Source: Candidatus Latescibacterota bacterium
GTDB lineage: Bacteria > Latescibacterota > UBA2968 > UBA8231
Reading direction: 5' to 3'
NCBI GenBank assembly: GCA_022826515.1
Contig: JAJDUT010000112.1
Coordinates: 8,801 to 72,800, forward strand
DNA: 64,000 nucleotides
The notes under the pieces are model-generated. The model was not told where the DNA came from, did not search any database, and worked only from the letters and a program-made list of their open reading frames with translations. Below, piece after piece: positions 51,899-61,549 of this stretch. Made by a program: the position numbers and the translations under genes. How positions within the stretch are numbered: the first letter of the stretch is position 1; each line of letters begins with the position of its first letter.

Positions 51899-53904
51899 CG
51901 CTGCGAAGCGGCTAGGGGCTGGTCGGCATGCACGAGATCGGCCAATTGGCGCAGGTGCGTACCGAGGGGAAACTCCGGCTTGAAATAAGGCATCGAAATC
52001 AAAACTTGGTCGAGATCGCGCTCCAATTGAGTTGGCTCCAAAACGCCGCGCTGCAAAAATTCGATCAACACCAGCACGACCTGTTCGCGAATCTGCCAGT
52101 TCGAGTGCAGATAAAAGCGACGCAGCCGCGCTAGCAGGTCGGGATTGCGACTTATTTTCCTGAGGGCACTCAGGGCTTGGACGATCACTTCTGGCGCGCT
52201 ATCGTCGAGGGCCGCAAAGAGCGTGCTTTCGATATCACCATCAACGGCAAACAACTCGCCGAGGGCCCGTGCCGCCCACGCCCGTACCTCAAAATAGGGA
52301 TCCGCCTCTAGCGCGTTAAGCAGCGCGGCCCGGGTTTGCGCGTCGGTCGCTCCCAAGCCGCGCAGGCCGTGTTCGACGACATTGCGGCGTATAATGCCTC
52401 CGTGGCGAAAGTCGCCGCCGCAAAGACGACGACGCCACCCGGTCGGGGTGCGATCGGTGAGGATGTGCAGCAGCAAGGGCAGCCGCTCTTGGTAGCGTAA
52501 GACCGCAACGAGCTTGATGCCCACATTGCGCTGCCCCAGCGGGATTTCGCACCACCCCTCAGACGTAAGCAGGCGGTCGGCTTGATAGCGTAGATAAGCC
52601 AGTTCGCCGCGCTCCATTGCCTCCACCCCTCCGACCTCTTTGACCCGCGCTTGCACCCAGCGCAGCAAGGCGTTAGGTGCAGTCGGCAAGCCGCTTTTTT
52701 TGACCGGTGGCGACTCCAATCGCAACGGTGGCGGCTCCTGCCCAGCGACGAGGCCGTCCAGCTCAGCCGTAATCAGTTCGAGGCTGTTGGTCTTGGGCAT
52801 GGTCTTGGCGGCCGCGCTCATGGCCTGCAACCGCTCCTCGTCGGCACACAACGCCAGCACCTGCTGCGCCAATTTCTCACCGTCCAGTCCGCTGTGGATG
52901 CAGGCGTTGTCCCAAAACGCCTCCTGATAGAGTACCTGCGCGGCTCCTATCCGCTCCATCTCCCGCGCGTTCAACGCCTGGTGGTCTTCGGCCGATGTCG
53001 GCAACGGCACAATCAGCGTGGGGGTCCCACTGACCGCCATCTCGGTGAGGGTTCCTGCGCCCGACCGGCAAATGACCAGATCTGCTACCGCGATCAGATC
53101 AGCGATCTCATCCGCGTAATCGAGGCGTCCATACCAGTCGCCTTCTATGCCCATCTCAGCTAAAGCGGTCTCAGTATCCGCCACGGCGTCATAATCCGGC
53201 CCCTTGTAGCGGCCTGTGACGTGGATGACTACCAGCCCGGCCTTACGCCACAGAGGTAAGGCCGTGAGCACGGCCTCATTAATGGCCTTGGCACCTCCTG
53301 ACCCACCAAAGGCGAGTACGACCTTGCGGCCTTGGTCAATGCCCAATTTTTCTCGCGCGGCCTGCCGATCAAGATTCAAAAAAGAGCGGCGCACCGGATA
53401 ACCGACCACGGCCACCTTCTTCGCGTCGAACCAGCGACCCGCCTGCTCAAACGCCACGCCGATGCGCTGCGCCAGTCGTCCGGTGACTTGGTTCAAAAGC
53501 CCGGGATAGGCATTCGGCTCGTAGATAAAGACGCGGGCGCGAGAAAGGCCGACCTTGGCCAGCACACCGTGCGCGAAGAGGACCGGCGCACTGACGAAGC
53601 CGCCCGTACTGATGATAATTTGCGGCCGGTAGCGCAAGAGGATGAGCGCCCCTTGGATGACCCCGATCGCGAGCGAGATGGCAAATCGCAGCAGGGGCAC
53701 AAGGGAACGAGTGCGCGGGAAGGAACGTGCTCGCACAAAGCGGATGCGGTACCCCTGCTCGGGCACGACCCAAGCATCCAGCCTGTCTCGATGGCCCACG
53801 TAGAGGAATTCGGCGTCTGCTCGCGTCTGCCGAATTTCGTTGGCAATGGCCAAGGCCGGATACACGTGGCCACCCGTGCCGCCGCCGGTAAGCAAGTACT
53901 TCAT
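51895..53904 (-). CDS. murG: MurG glycosyltransferase with C-terminal HEAT-like extension
   Basis: Lipid II-forming N-acetylglucosaminyltransferase, but 669 aa instead of about 360. Residues 1-385 are MurG: TGGGTGGHVYPALAIA, ISTGGFVSAPV, AFGGSGGAKAIN, CRSGAGTLTEMA, and the PLPTSAEDHQALNA loop. After a linker (about 390-410) comes a 260-residue tail with a basic alpha/beta part and then HEAT/armadillo-like helices (LNALEADPYFEVRAWAARAL, then APEVIVQALSALRKIS). There is no frameshift or stop between them. The tail ends at the ATGA overlap with mraY. It might be a docking platform for peptidoglycan enzymes; that is inference. Confidence 0.88.
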   Translation of the reverse strand: MKYLLTGGGTGGHVYPALAIANEIRQTRADAEFLYVGHRDRLDAWVVPEQGYRIRFVRARSFPRTRSLVPLLRFAISLAIGVIQGALILLRYRPQIIISTGGFVSAPVLFAHGVLAKVGLSRARVFIYEPNAYPGLLNQVTGRLAQRIGVAFEQAGRWFDAKKVAVVGYPVRRSFLNLDRQAAREKLGIDQGRKVVLAFGGSGGAKAINEAVLTALPLWRKAGLVVIHVTGRYKGPDYDAVADTETALAEMGIEGDWYGRLDYADEIADLIAVADLVICRSGAGTLTEMAVSGTPTLIVPLPTSAEDHQALNAREMERIGAAQVLYQEAFWDNACIHSGLDGEKLAQQVLALCADEERLQAMSAAAKTMPKTNSLELITAELDGLVAGQEPPPLRLESPPVKKSGLPTAPNALLRWVQARVKEVGGVEAMERGELAYLRYQADRLLTSEGWCEIPLGQRNVGIKLVAVLRYQERLPLLLHILTDRTPTGWRRRLCGGDFRHGGIIRRNVVEHGLRGLGATDAQTRAALLNALEADPYFEVRAWAARALGELFAVDGDIESTLFAALDDSAPEVIVQALSALRKISRNPDLLARLRRFYLHSNWQIREQVVLVLIEFLQRGVLEPTQLERDLDQVLISMPYFKPEFPLGTHLRQLADLVHADQPLAASQR

Positions 53905-54013
53905 TAATTTTTAATTAAAGTAAGGCCGTTTAGACCAGTAGAAGCGATTCCCGCCTGTATTCCAGAAGGGCCTATCTTCCTAATATATAGGCTGTTAGGC
54001 TGGGTGTCTAACC

Positions 54014-54772
54014 CTATTGGTAGGACTCGGTGCGGTCGCCGCCGTTGACGCTTATGTGCTGCCCCGTTACGTAGCTCGCCGCCGACGACACCAGAAAGAC
54101 CACGACCGCAGCTACCTCTTCGGGACCACCGGCCCGGCGCATGGGAATACTGCTGAGAAATTGCGCCCGCACCTCTGGCGTCCGCCGCGCCAGCGCCCCG
54201 CTCCCCATCCCCGCGTCAATGATCCCCGGCGACACCACATTGACGCGGATGCCGTGCTCGGCTTCCTCTTTCGACAGCACCTTCGTCAAGGCCACGACTC
54301 CCGCCTTGGTGGTCGCATACGCGGCCGCACCGCCCGGCAGCGTGTTGACCACATTCGAAGCAATGTTGACGACCGCGCCGCCTCGCGTCCGCATCAACGG
54401 CAGAGCAGCCTTGCACATATAGAGGACGCTATTGAGGTTGACATCGAGCACTCGGTGCCAGTCCGCCAGCGCCATATCGACCACGAACTGCCCGCCGATG
54501 GTGATGCCGGCGTTGTTGACCAAAATATCCAACCCGCCCAATTCCCCAGCCACGCGCTCAACCAGCGACTGCGCGGCGTCCGCCTCGGTTATATCGGCTT
54601 CAAAAGCAACTCCGCCCAGCTCGGTGGCGAGCGCATGGGCAGCGTCCTTCTGCGTGTGGTAATGCAGAGCGACCGTCGCGCCTTCGGCGGCCAAGGCGCG
54701 ACATATCGCTTGGCCAATGCCGCCAGCCGCGCCGGTCACTAGGGCGATGCGTCCGTGGAGAGGTGTGCTCAT
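54014..54772 (-). CDS. SDR-family oxidoreductase (FabG-like)
   Basis: Classical short-chain dehydrogenase (252 aa) from ATG 54772. Cofactor TGAAGGIG, NNAGITIGG, the catalytic serine in NIASNVVNT and YATTK are present. It ends VTGQHISVNGGDRTESYQ. The open frame upstream to 54838 is weak and GGAGATC lies before the preferred ATG. It is downstream of the aldo/keto reductase on the same strand after about 160 bases in which I see nothing else. Confidence 0.87.
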   Translation of the reverse strand: MSTPLHGRIALVTGAAGGIGQAICRALAAEGATVALHYHTQKDAAHALATELGGVAFEADITEADAAQSLVERVAGELGGLDILVNNAGITIGGQFVVDMALADWHRVLDVNLNSVLYMCKAALPLMRTRGGAVVNIASNVVNTLPGGAAAYATTKAGVVALTKVLSKEEAEHGIRVNVVSPGIIDAGMGSGALARRTPEVRAQFLSSIPMRRAGGPEEVAAVVVFLVSSAASYVTGQHISVNGGDRTESYQ

Positions 54773-54929
54773 GGGGGCTTGATCTCCAGATAAAAGGATT
54801 CCCAAGAAATTAGCGGCGCATACCGCTATCGTCCACACGCCGCCGGAGCAGACTCAGGCCCGTTCGGCGCGGTGCTGGACGACCAGTTCCCCGCCATGCT
54901 TTTGAAACGAAAGTCGGGCTCCACCGCTT

Positions 54930-55910
54930 TCACGCATATTTCTGCGGCCCCTTCACCTCAGACACTTCGTCCAACAAAGCCCGCTCTTCCGACCCCAAAG
55001 ACCAGTCCAAGCCGGCGCATATCTCATCCACATGCGCCGGTTCGTCAGCCCCCAAAATGGGAGCGCTGATCTCGTCGTGATCTAAAATCCAAGCAATGGC
55101 GACCTGCGCTGGAGTCTTGCCGTGCTGCGCTCCAATGTCGATCAGCGTCTGGACGATGGTATCGACCCGCTCGGTCATGGCCTCGGCAAAATTATATTTG
55201 CCCGGACTCATGCCGCGCAGCTCGTCCGTGCTCCATGGCGTCCCTGGCGGCGGCTCTTGCCCGCGGCGGAAGCGGCCAGAGAGCAGACCGATAGCCAACG
55301 GGCTGTAGGTCATAATGCCCAAGCCAAACTGACGGCAGATGGGCATCAATTCCGGCTCCATCTCCCAGCGGTTGAGCAGATTGTATTGATTCTGGATACA
55401 TACAAAAGAAGCCAAGCGCTCGCGCTGCGAAATCCACAGGGCTTCGACGATCTTCCACGGCGGAAAATTAGAGCACCCCACGTAGCGCGCCTTGCCCTGT
55501 CGCACAATGTCGTCGAGCGCACCCAAGGTCTCTTCCAGCGGCGTGCCCGGATCAAAGGAGTGCAGCAAGTACAGATCGACGTAATCAGTCTGCAATCGCT
55601 GCAACGAGGCCTCAATGCCCCGCAGCAGATTGACCCGCGACAACCCCACGTGATTGGGGCTATTGCCCAAGGTGCCGAAAATTTTGGTCGTCAGCACCAC
55701 TTCCTCGCGCCGTCCCTTGATGGCCTTACCCACCACTTGTTCGGAGCGTCCCCCACCATACAGCGCCGTATCGATAAAATTGCAGCCCAAGTCCAAGGCC
55801 CGCTGCACCACCTCAATGCAAACCTTCTCGTCTTCTTGGCCGCGAAACGCCGCGCCCAAACACACCTTGGACACCTTGACGCCGGCCTTGCCTAAATTGC
55901 GGTATTCCAT
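54930..55910 (-). CDS. Aldo/keto reductase
   Basis: NADPH-dependent TIM-barrel reductase (326 aa). The catalytic tetrad is visible: Asp and Tyr in FIDTALYGGG, Lys in VVLTTKIFG and His in LYLLHSFDPG. The AKR cofactor segment near the C-terminus (ISAPILGADEPAHVDE) is present. AGAGGAG precedes the ATG, 15 bases after the HisC-like stop, so the two are one transcript. Substrate unknown. Confidence 0.9.
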   Translation of the reverse strand: MEYRNLGKAGVKVSKVCLGAAFRGQEDEKVCIEVVQRALDLGCNFIDTALYGGGRSEQVVGKAIKGRREEVVLTTKIFGTLGNSPNHVGLSRVNLLRGIEASLQRLQTDYVDLYLLHSFDPGTPLEETLGALDDIVRQGKARYVGCSNFPPWKIVEALWISQRERLASFVCIQNQYNLLNRWEMEPELMPICRQFGLGIMTYSPLAIGLLSGRFRRGQEPPPGTPWSTDELRGMSPGKYNFAEAMTERVDTIVQTLIDIGAQHGKTPAQVAIAWILDHDEISAPILGADEPAHVDEICAGLDWSLGSEERALLDEVSEVKGPQKYA

Positions 55911-55925
55911 AACACTCCTCTTGTG

Positions 55926-56978
55926 TTAGTCTAATTGCCCGATCTCGTCGAGCGCGGCCAACAAATACTCGTTGTCTTGCGGACGTAGCGACGTCAGCCG
56001 CACAAAGCCGGGCGCGTCTTGCCGCCAGCGCACGCGGACCCGCCGCTCTTCCAACCCCGCCCGCAGCCGATCCGGCCCGATCCCTTCGCAGCGCACCCAA
56101 AAGAAATTCGCCGCGCTCGGATAAGCCCGCAACCACGGCCGCTCGTTCAGCCCCTCGTAGAGCGCCTGACAATCGCTGCGGATCTGCGCGACGACCTCCT
56201 GTAAATAACCTTGGTCAGCCAGCGCCGCCTGTGCCGCCACCAGCGACAGCGCATTGACCGCCCAAGGAACCTGCATCTGATCGAGGGCGGCGATAACGGG
56301 TTTAGGACCAATGGCATAGCCGACCCGCAAACCAGCCATGCCGTAGGCTTTGGAAAAAGTCCGCAGCACCACCAAGTTTTCCCGCTCTTGCACCCAAGGT
56401 ACGTAGCTGTGACCAGCATAGTCTGCATACGCTTCATCGACGATACACAAACAGTCGGGCAACTCGTCGAGCAGATGAGCCATTTCCGCGTCGCCGCAAA
56501 GGAGATTGCCCGTGGGATTGTTGGGACTGCTCAGCAGCAACACCCGCGCTCCCGACTGCCGCCCCACCTCAATGAAACACTCAGGCACCAGCGCAAAGTC
56601 CTCCTCGTGCAGCGGCACCGAGATCACTTCAGCCGCGCACCGTTGCCCCAATGCCACAAAGCGCTCGTACGACGGAGACGGAATGAGCAAGCGCTGCTGC
56701 TCTAGCAGCAATCGCGCCAAAAAAAGCCAGACCACGGCCTCCCCAGACCCGTTGTACACGATGAAGTGATCGGGCGAAAGCCCCCAATGTGCCGCTAAAT
56801 CCGCGCGCAACGACTCGGCGCGCTCCTCGTCGCTGTAGCGGCTAAAATCGCCGGTGTGGGCAAAGGCAGCCATCGCCTCCCGGACCTTGGGCGACGGCCC
56901 ATACGGATTGGTCGCCGCGTCAAAACGCAGCCATTCTGCGCCATCAAGTGTCGCAGGGTGGAACATTTCATCGTTCAT
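55926..56978 (-). CDS. HisC-like class I/II aminotransferase
   Basis: PLP enzyme (350 aa) of the histidinol-phosphate aminotransferase family, which also includes CobD-type decarboxylases. N-terminal NPYGPSPKVREAM, SSPNNPTGN, the cofactor aspartate in CIVDEAYADY and Schiff-base lysine in RTFSKAYGMAGLRVGY are typical. No other his or cob gene is near, so the substrate stays open. It is divergent from the transporter gene and leads an AKR-containing transcript. Confidence 0.85.
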   Translation of the reverse strand: MNDEMFHPATLDGAEWLRFDAATNPYGPSPKVREAMAAFAHTGDFSRYSDEERAESLRADLAAHWGLSPDHFIVYNGSGEAVVWLFLARLLLEQQRLLIPSPSYERFVALGQRCAAEVISVPLHEEDFALVPECFIEVGRQSGARVLLLSSPNNPTGNLLCGDAEMAHLLDELPDCLCIVDEAYADYAGHSYVPWVQERENLVVLRTFSKAYGMAGLRVGYAIGPKPVIAALDQMQVPWAVNALSLVAAQAALADQGYLQEVVAQIRSDCQALYEGLNERPWLRAYPSAANFFWVRCEGIGPDRLRAGLEERRVRVRWRQDAPGFVRLTSLRPQDNEYLLAALDEIGQLD

Positions 56979-57095
56979 GCAGAAATCGTCCTTTATAAAG
57001 ACCTCCCTACGCTAGCCATAAAGGATGTAAGCGGCAACCACGCCCTTTTTGCCTTATGTTATGCGCGAAGGGTATCCCCTACGTCAACTAATACC

Positions 57096-58376
57096 ATGCC
57101 GACCAACGCCAAAAAACCGATCATTGCTTGGGCCTTGTACGACTGGGCCAACTCGGCCTTTGCCACCACGGTCATCGCCGCTTTCTTCCCGGTATTTTTT
57201 AAGTCCTACTGGAGCGCCGGCAGCGACGTCACTGAGAGCACCTTCCAACTGGGGCTAGCCAACTCGCTCAGCAGCCTAATCGTCGTGCTGCTAGCCCCCT
57301 TCTTGGGAGCTATTGCCGACCAAGGCGGCATCCGGCGCAAGTTCCTGTTTGCCTTCGCCTTCTTGGGCGTCCTCGCCACGGGCTGCCTCTACATGGTTGC
57401 CCAAGGCGCGTGGGAGCTGGCCGTTGTGGTCTATGTCTTGGCCGCCATCGGCTTCTCCGGCGGCAATACTTTTTACGATGCGCTCATCGTGGAAGTGGTC
57501 GGGCGCGACAAGTCCGACTCGGTCTCGGCGCTCGGATATAGCCTCGGCTATCTGGGCGGCGGCTTGCTGTTTGCGCTCAATGTGGTAATGGTCCTCCACC
57601 CCACGACCTTCGGATTGGCCGACGCCAGCGAGGCCGTGCGCGTGTGCTTTTTGCTAGTCGCCATCTGGTGGGCTGGCTTTTCGCTGCCGCTCTTTTTGTG
57701 GGTCGAGGAATCGCCGCCCGTGCACGCCCGCCGTGGCTGGAGCGCCATCTCGGCCGGCTATCGGCAGCTCATCGCGACCGGCCGCGACATCCGGCAGCTA
57801 CGCACCACCTTTGTCTTTCTCATCGGCTATTGGCTGTACATCGACGGCGTCGATACCATCGTCCGCATGGCCATCGACTACGGCCTGTCCCTCGGCTTTG
57901 ACACCAACGACCTGCTCATCGCCTTGGGCATTACCCAGTTCGTGGGCTTCCCCGCGGCCATTGCCTTTGGCTGGCTCGGCGAGCGGATTGGCACCCGCAA
58001 GGGGATCTTCATCGGCCTAGCCGTCTATATCGCGGCGACGGTCTGGGGCTACTTTTTAGATACAGTCTGGGAATTTTACGCCTTGGCCGTGACCGTCGGC
58101 CTAGTCCAAGGCGGCGTACAAGCCCTGAGCCGCTCGCTCTACTCAAGGCTCATTCCCCGCGACCGCGCGGCCGAGTTTTTCGGCTTTTACAACATGCTGG
58201 GCAAGTTCGCCGCGGTCATCGGCCCAGTACTCGTGGGCTGGATTGGGGTGCTAACCGGCAGCCCGCGCACGGGGATTTTGTCGATCGTCATCCTCTTCGT
58301 CGCCGGCGGAATCTGCCTCTGCTTCGTCGATGAAGAGCGAGGCACGACTGCAGCGCGCGCCATTGAGGGCACTTAG
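57096..58376 (+). CDS. UMF1/Atg22-type MFS transporter
   Basis: A 12-helix permease (426 aa) of the UMF1 group related to vacuolar Atg22. Diagnostic starts are IIAWALYDWANSAFAT and FLGAIADQGGIRRKFLF; later VQALSRSLYSRLIP and EFFGFYNMLGKFA. The substrate in bacteria is unknown; amino-acid or peptide efflux is assumed from the family. The ATG at 57096 has no clear Shine-Dalgarno. Its stop overlaps the convergent peptidase by 4 bases. Confidence 0.9.
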   Translation: MPTNAKKPIIAWALYDWANSAFATTVIAAFFPVFFKSYWSAGSDVTESTFQLGLANSLSSLIVVLLAPFLGAIADQGGIRRKFLFAFAFLGVLATGCLYMVAQGAWELAVVVYVLAAIGFSGGNTFYDALIVEVVGRDKSDSVSALGYSLGYLGGGLLFALNVVMVLHPTTFGLADASEAVRVCFLLVAIWWAGFSLPLFLWVEESPPVHARRGWSAISAGYRQLIATGRDIRQLRTTFVFLIGYWLYIDGVDTIVRMAIDYGLSLGFDTNDLLIALGITQFVGFPAAIAFGWLGERIGTRKGIFIGLAVYIAATVWGYFLDTVWEFYALAVTVGLVQGGVQALSRSLYSRLIPRDRAAEFFGFYNMLGKFAAVIGPVLVGWIGVLTGSPRTGILSIVILFVAGGICLCFVDEERGTTAARAIEGT

Positions 58377-59527
58377 CAAAACGCCTGCGCCGTCAGCGCA
58401 TACACCTTCGCCACCCGCACCAACTCGGCCACTGGTACCTGCTCGTCGGTTGTATGCGCCCCTGTGGCGCAAGGACCGTGGGTTAGAGCCTCAATCCCGG
58501 CAGCCATAAAAACATTGCCATCGTCGATAAAGGGCTTGCCTCCCAAGGGCAGCACTGCCCCGGTCACCTGTTCGTGCGCGGCCTGAAACGCATCCACCAG
58601 CGGACTGCTTTGATCTACCGCAAAGGCGTCGCCGGGCATGTTCCAGTCGGCGAGCCGGATGCGGGTGCCGCTTGCCGCAGCTACGTCGGCGAGCAGGTCC
58701 TCAATTTCGCGCCGCGCCGTCGGCCCCACACCGGCCGTCACCCAGCGGCGAGTCCCCTCGACGCGGCACTGGACCGGCACCTGATTGTAGAGCTGGCCGC
58801 CTTCGAGCCGGCCGATAAACAGCGTGTCGCTGCCGACGTAGGGCGCGGTTCGCTCGCGCAGATGCTCGTTTAGCGCGTTCAGCCCCAACACCACCTCGGC
58901 CCCCGCGGCGATCACGTCCGGTAGGTCGGCTGGCCTTAGCACCTCGTGTACTGGCTCGCCATCGCGCTCGACCTCCACGCTAAACACGGCCATCCCGCGC
59001 CCGGCGACCGGCAGCACGTCGCCCAAGTACTCCGGCAATAGCACTCCGTCGCCGACAAAGCCTTCGCGGATCAAGGCCAAAAGCTGACGGCGGTCGCCCC
59101 AAGGCGCTTCGTGGTGGTCGTGGGCCGTGAGCAAGACCGCCCCCTTGGTCAATGCACCCGCATCCCTCAACGCCCTGAGCGCCTCGACGAAGGCGGCGAT
59201 TCCTCCCTTCATGTCGGACGACCCCGACCCATAGAGCAGGCCGTTCTCCACCTTGGGCGGCACAAAGGGCAAATGCACCGTGTCCAAATGTCCGTCGAAT
59301 TGCAACGCCCGCCCGGGCTGACCGCTGTCGAAGCGAGCGACCACGGCTGGTGCTTGCGGCCAATCGGCTTGGGGCCGCTCCACAGCAAATCCCTCGGCCG
59401 CCAATATGGACGCCAACGCATCAGCCACCGCGCCAGCATCCAGCGTCGGGCTGGGCACTGCAATCAACTTCTTAGCCGTATCCAGTAGGCGTTGCTCATC
59501 GACGGCCTGTAGTATGTTGTCTTCCAT
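58373..59527 (-). CDS. M20-family metallopeptidase/deacylase (ArgE/DapE-like)
   Basis: A 384-aa zinc hydrolase. Metal ligands appear in FDGHLDTVH and GSGSSDMKGG. The catalytic loop that usually ends in EE reads TAHDHHEAPWG, so the general-base glutamate may be replaced. C-terminal ALTHGPCATGAHTTDEQV supplies the last histidine. It could be an amidohydrolase of the acetylornithine-deacetylase type. A purine-rich AGGAGG lies just upstream of the ATG. Confidence 0.87.
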   Translation of the reverse strand: MEDNILQAVDEQRLLDTAKKLIAVPSPTLDAGAVADALASILAAEGFAVERPQADWPQAPAVVARFDSGQPGRALQFDGHLDTVHLPFVPPKVENGLLYGSGSSDMKGGIAAFVEALRALRDAGALTKGAVLLTAHDHHEAPWGDRRQLLALIREGFVGDGVLLPEYLGDVLPVAGRGMAVFSVEVERDGEPVHEVLRPADLPDVIAAGAEVVLGLNALNEHLRERTAPYVGSDTLFIGRLEGGQLYNQVPVQCRVEGTRRWVTAGVGPTARREIEDLLADVAAASGTRIRLADWNMPGDAFAVDQSSPLVDAFQAAHEQVTGAVLPLGGKPFIDDGNVFMAAGIEALTHGPCATGAHTTDEQVPVAELVRVAKVYALTAQAFC

Positions 59528-59560
59528 CCCAATAGACCTCCTAAATCGCGTAAAAAGTTA

Positions 59561-59617
59561 TCCGCAGATGGACGCAGAATAGTACGCACAAAAACTTGAA
59601 TCTGCGCTATCTGCGGA
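59561..59617. repeat. REP-like inverted repeat with CGCAGAT motifs
   Basis: Left arm 59561-59580 and right arm 59599-59617 are imperfect inverted copies, each holding two CGCAGA-type units, with an 18-base loop. From memory, CGCAGAT-type palindromes recur in intergenic regions of many environmental genomes. It lies between the lipoprotein stop and the M20 start, both on the minus strand. Confidence 0.6.
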
Positions 59618-59634
59618 CAATCGACATGTTAAGC

Positions 59635-59835
59635 TCACCCGGTCGTATCCGCATCGGCCGCGCCACGCGGACAGAGCCACCCGCGCTCCCAGGCCGGGCC
59701 ACTACAATTTTCCTCAAGCGCTTCCAGCCGCTCTTCTTCGGTTCGCTTCCACGGATCCTTGGGCAGATCGGCCGGCCCTTGGGGATCGCTTAGTCCGCAA
59801 CCGACCAATGCCATGCAGAGCATCCACTTTCTCGC
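59635..59835 (-). CDS. Small predicted lipoprotein
   Basis: A 66-aa protein with a short hydrophobic leader and lipobox-like MALVGC (cleavage before Cys 14). It continues GLSDPQGPADLPKDPWKRTEE with a further Cys pair. GGAGG lies 5 bases before the ATG at 59835, which fixes the start inside a longer open frame to 59901. Such small lipoproteins are often missed. Function unknown; it is divergent from the glycoside-hydrolase-like gene. Confidence 0.6.
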   Translation of the reverse strand, partial: ARKWMLCMALVGCGLSDPQGPADLPKDPWKRTEEERLEALEENCSGPAWERGWLCPRGAADADTTG

Positions 59836-59905
59836 CATCTTAACCTCCGTTGCCCGCCGCTGACAATCTCCGTACTTTGGCCTCAATTCGCAAAGGAGCA
59901 AACTT

Positions 59906-61456
59906 ATGTCCCGCCCCCCTGACTACGGCATCATCTACAACTGGGACGGTGCGCCGCACGGCTACTCGCCCGTTCCCCAGTCCATGGACGCCTTTCTCGA
60001 CAAGACGTACGCCCCGCTCGAACACACCCAAGTCGGTGCCTTATTTTGGTGCGTGGGCGAACACGCCACCCGCTGGCCAAGCGACTCGCTCGAACTCGTC
60101 GGCGATCTCCACCAGCGCCGCTACGAAAACGCCGCTAGCTATACGCACACCGAAAACATTCGCCGCATGTTGGAACGAGGCGAAGATCCCCAACAGGCCG
60201 TCATCGACCGCGGCCACCAACTCGACCTGCACGTGTATGCCTCGCTGCGCATGAACGACAATCACTTCAACGGCGCTCAGCCAAGCGACCTCCAGACCCT
60301 GCACCACGTCGAACTGACCAAACTGCGCAAAGACCACCCCGAATGGCTCCTCGGCGAGGATACCGAGGAGTGGTTTGCCCTGTCGTGGAATATGGCCATC
60401 CCCCAAGTGCGCGAAAATCGCTTCCAGCACTTGCGCGAAGTTTGCCAAAACTACCCCTGGGACGGCGTCGAACTCGACTGGCAACGCCACCCCTTCCACT
60501 TCCCCGCCGACTATGCCTATCGCCTGCGCTACATCTTCACCGACTTCATGCGGGCGGCGCGGCAACTGACCGACGAACTGGCCCAACAGCGTGGCCGACC
60601 CTTCTACCTAGCAGCCCGCGTCGCCGGCTCTATCGAGGGCTGTCACCGCATTGGCTACGATGTGGAAACCTGGGCAAAAGAAAACCTCGTCGATATCCTG
60701 ATCCCAGCCGGTGCCGCCGCTACCGATCCAGCCATTGAAGTCAGTGCCTTCCGCGCCCTCTGCGCCGACCGCGACATCGCCCTCTACCCAGGTTTCGACG
60801 GCGGCGTCCCCGGCCCGGCTGCCGGTCCCGAAGGCGAAACGGCCCGCCACAACATGCGCACCAAAGCCACGGCCATGCAGTATCACGGCCAAGGCGCGAC
60901 CGGTATATACGCGTTCAACTGGCACGCCGACCGCGATTCAAGGCGCGAGTTGCTAACCCAAGTCGGCGCGGTTCAGACCCTGTGCCGTCAAAACAAACTC
61001 TACAATGTGACCCACCGCTTTCGCCAGCACACCGGGGAGTGGCGCGGCGCGTACCAGCACGACCGGCTGCGCGGCACCCTACCCGTCCCCCTCTATCCAA
61101 CCATGCGGGAAACCGGCCCGCACTTCGACCTCGACCTCGCCGACGACTTGAGCGCAGACCCACCGACAAGCATTACTCTGCGTCTGCGTCTGCAAGATTG
61201 GGTCGCTGGCGACGAGGTTCGCTGCTGCTGGGATGGCGAAGTCTTGGCCGACCCGGATATCAGCTATTGCCACGGCGGCGACCCTCAACCTATCTCCGAT
61301 GTCAGCGCCGCCGCTTGGCACAGCTTCGCGCTCACAGCCGCCCAAGCCGCCCGCGGCCGCCATCGCATAGAACTCGTTCTCTTGCAACGCCATCCCCAAC
61401 TTGCTTGCGACTTGGTTCTAACCGACGTCGAGGTGGTCATCCTGTACAAGGATTGA
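59906..61456 (+). CDS. Glycoside-hydrolase-like TIM-barrel protein, unknown
   Basis: A 516-aa protein without signal peptide. The region HQLDLHVYASLRMNDNHFNG, then YPWDGVELDWQRHPFHFP, resembles strands of a (beta/alpha)8 hydrolase, with the D/E of GVELDWQRH as candidate catalytic or ligand residues. GATGIYAFNWHADRDSR is near the barrel end, and a beta-rich C-terminal domain of about 130 residues follows. The family is not identified; relatives of GH10-like or DUF4985 proteins are possible. AAAGGAG lies upstream of the ATG. Confidence 0.65.
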   Translation: MSRPPDYGIIYNWDGAPHGYSPVPQSMDAFLDKTYAPLEHTQVGALFWCVGEHATRWPSDSLELVGDLHQRRYENAASYTHTENIRRMLERGEDPQQAVIDRGHQLDLHVYASLRMNDNHFNGAQPSDLQTLHHVELTKLRKDHPEWLLGEDTEEWFALSWNMAIPQVRENRFQHLREVCQNYPWDGVELDWQRHPFHFPADYAYRLRYIFTDFMRAARQLTDELAQQRGRPFYLAARVAGSIEGCHRIGYDVETWAKENLVDILIPAGAAATDPAIEVSAFRALCADRDIALYPGFDGGVPGPAAGPEGETARHNMRTKATAMQYHGQGATGIYAFNWHADRDSRRELLTQVGAVQTLCRQNKLYNVTHRFRQHTGEWRGAYQHDRLRGTLPVPLYPTMRETGPHFDLDLADDLSADPPTSITLRLRLQDWVAGDEVRCCWDGEVLADPDISYCHGGDPQPISDVSAAAWHSFALTAAQAARGRHRIELVLLQRHPQLACDLVLTDVEVVILYKD

Positions 61457-61549
61457 CGACGCGAGCGGAAGTCGCTGTACCTTGTGAAAGTTCGGTCTAT
61501 CTATTGTATTACATAAAGAAGCGATTATAAGAGTAGAAAGAGGCATTTC

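Noticed and set aside
61491..61513. TTGTGA...TGTATT as promoter of the pentapeptide gene
   Set aside because: The -10 match is poor and alternative spacings are equally likely, so it was not listed.
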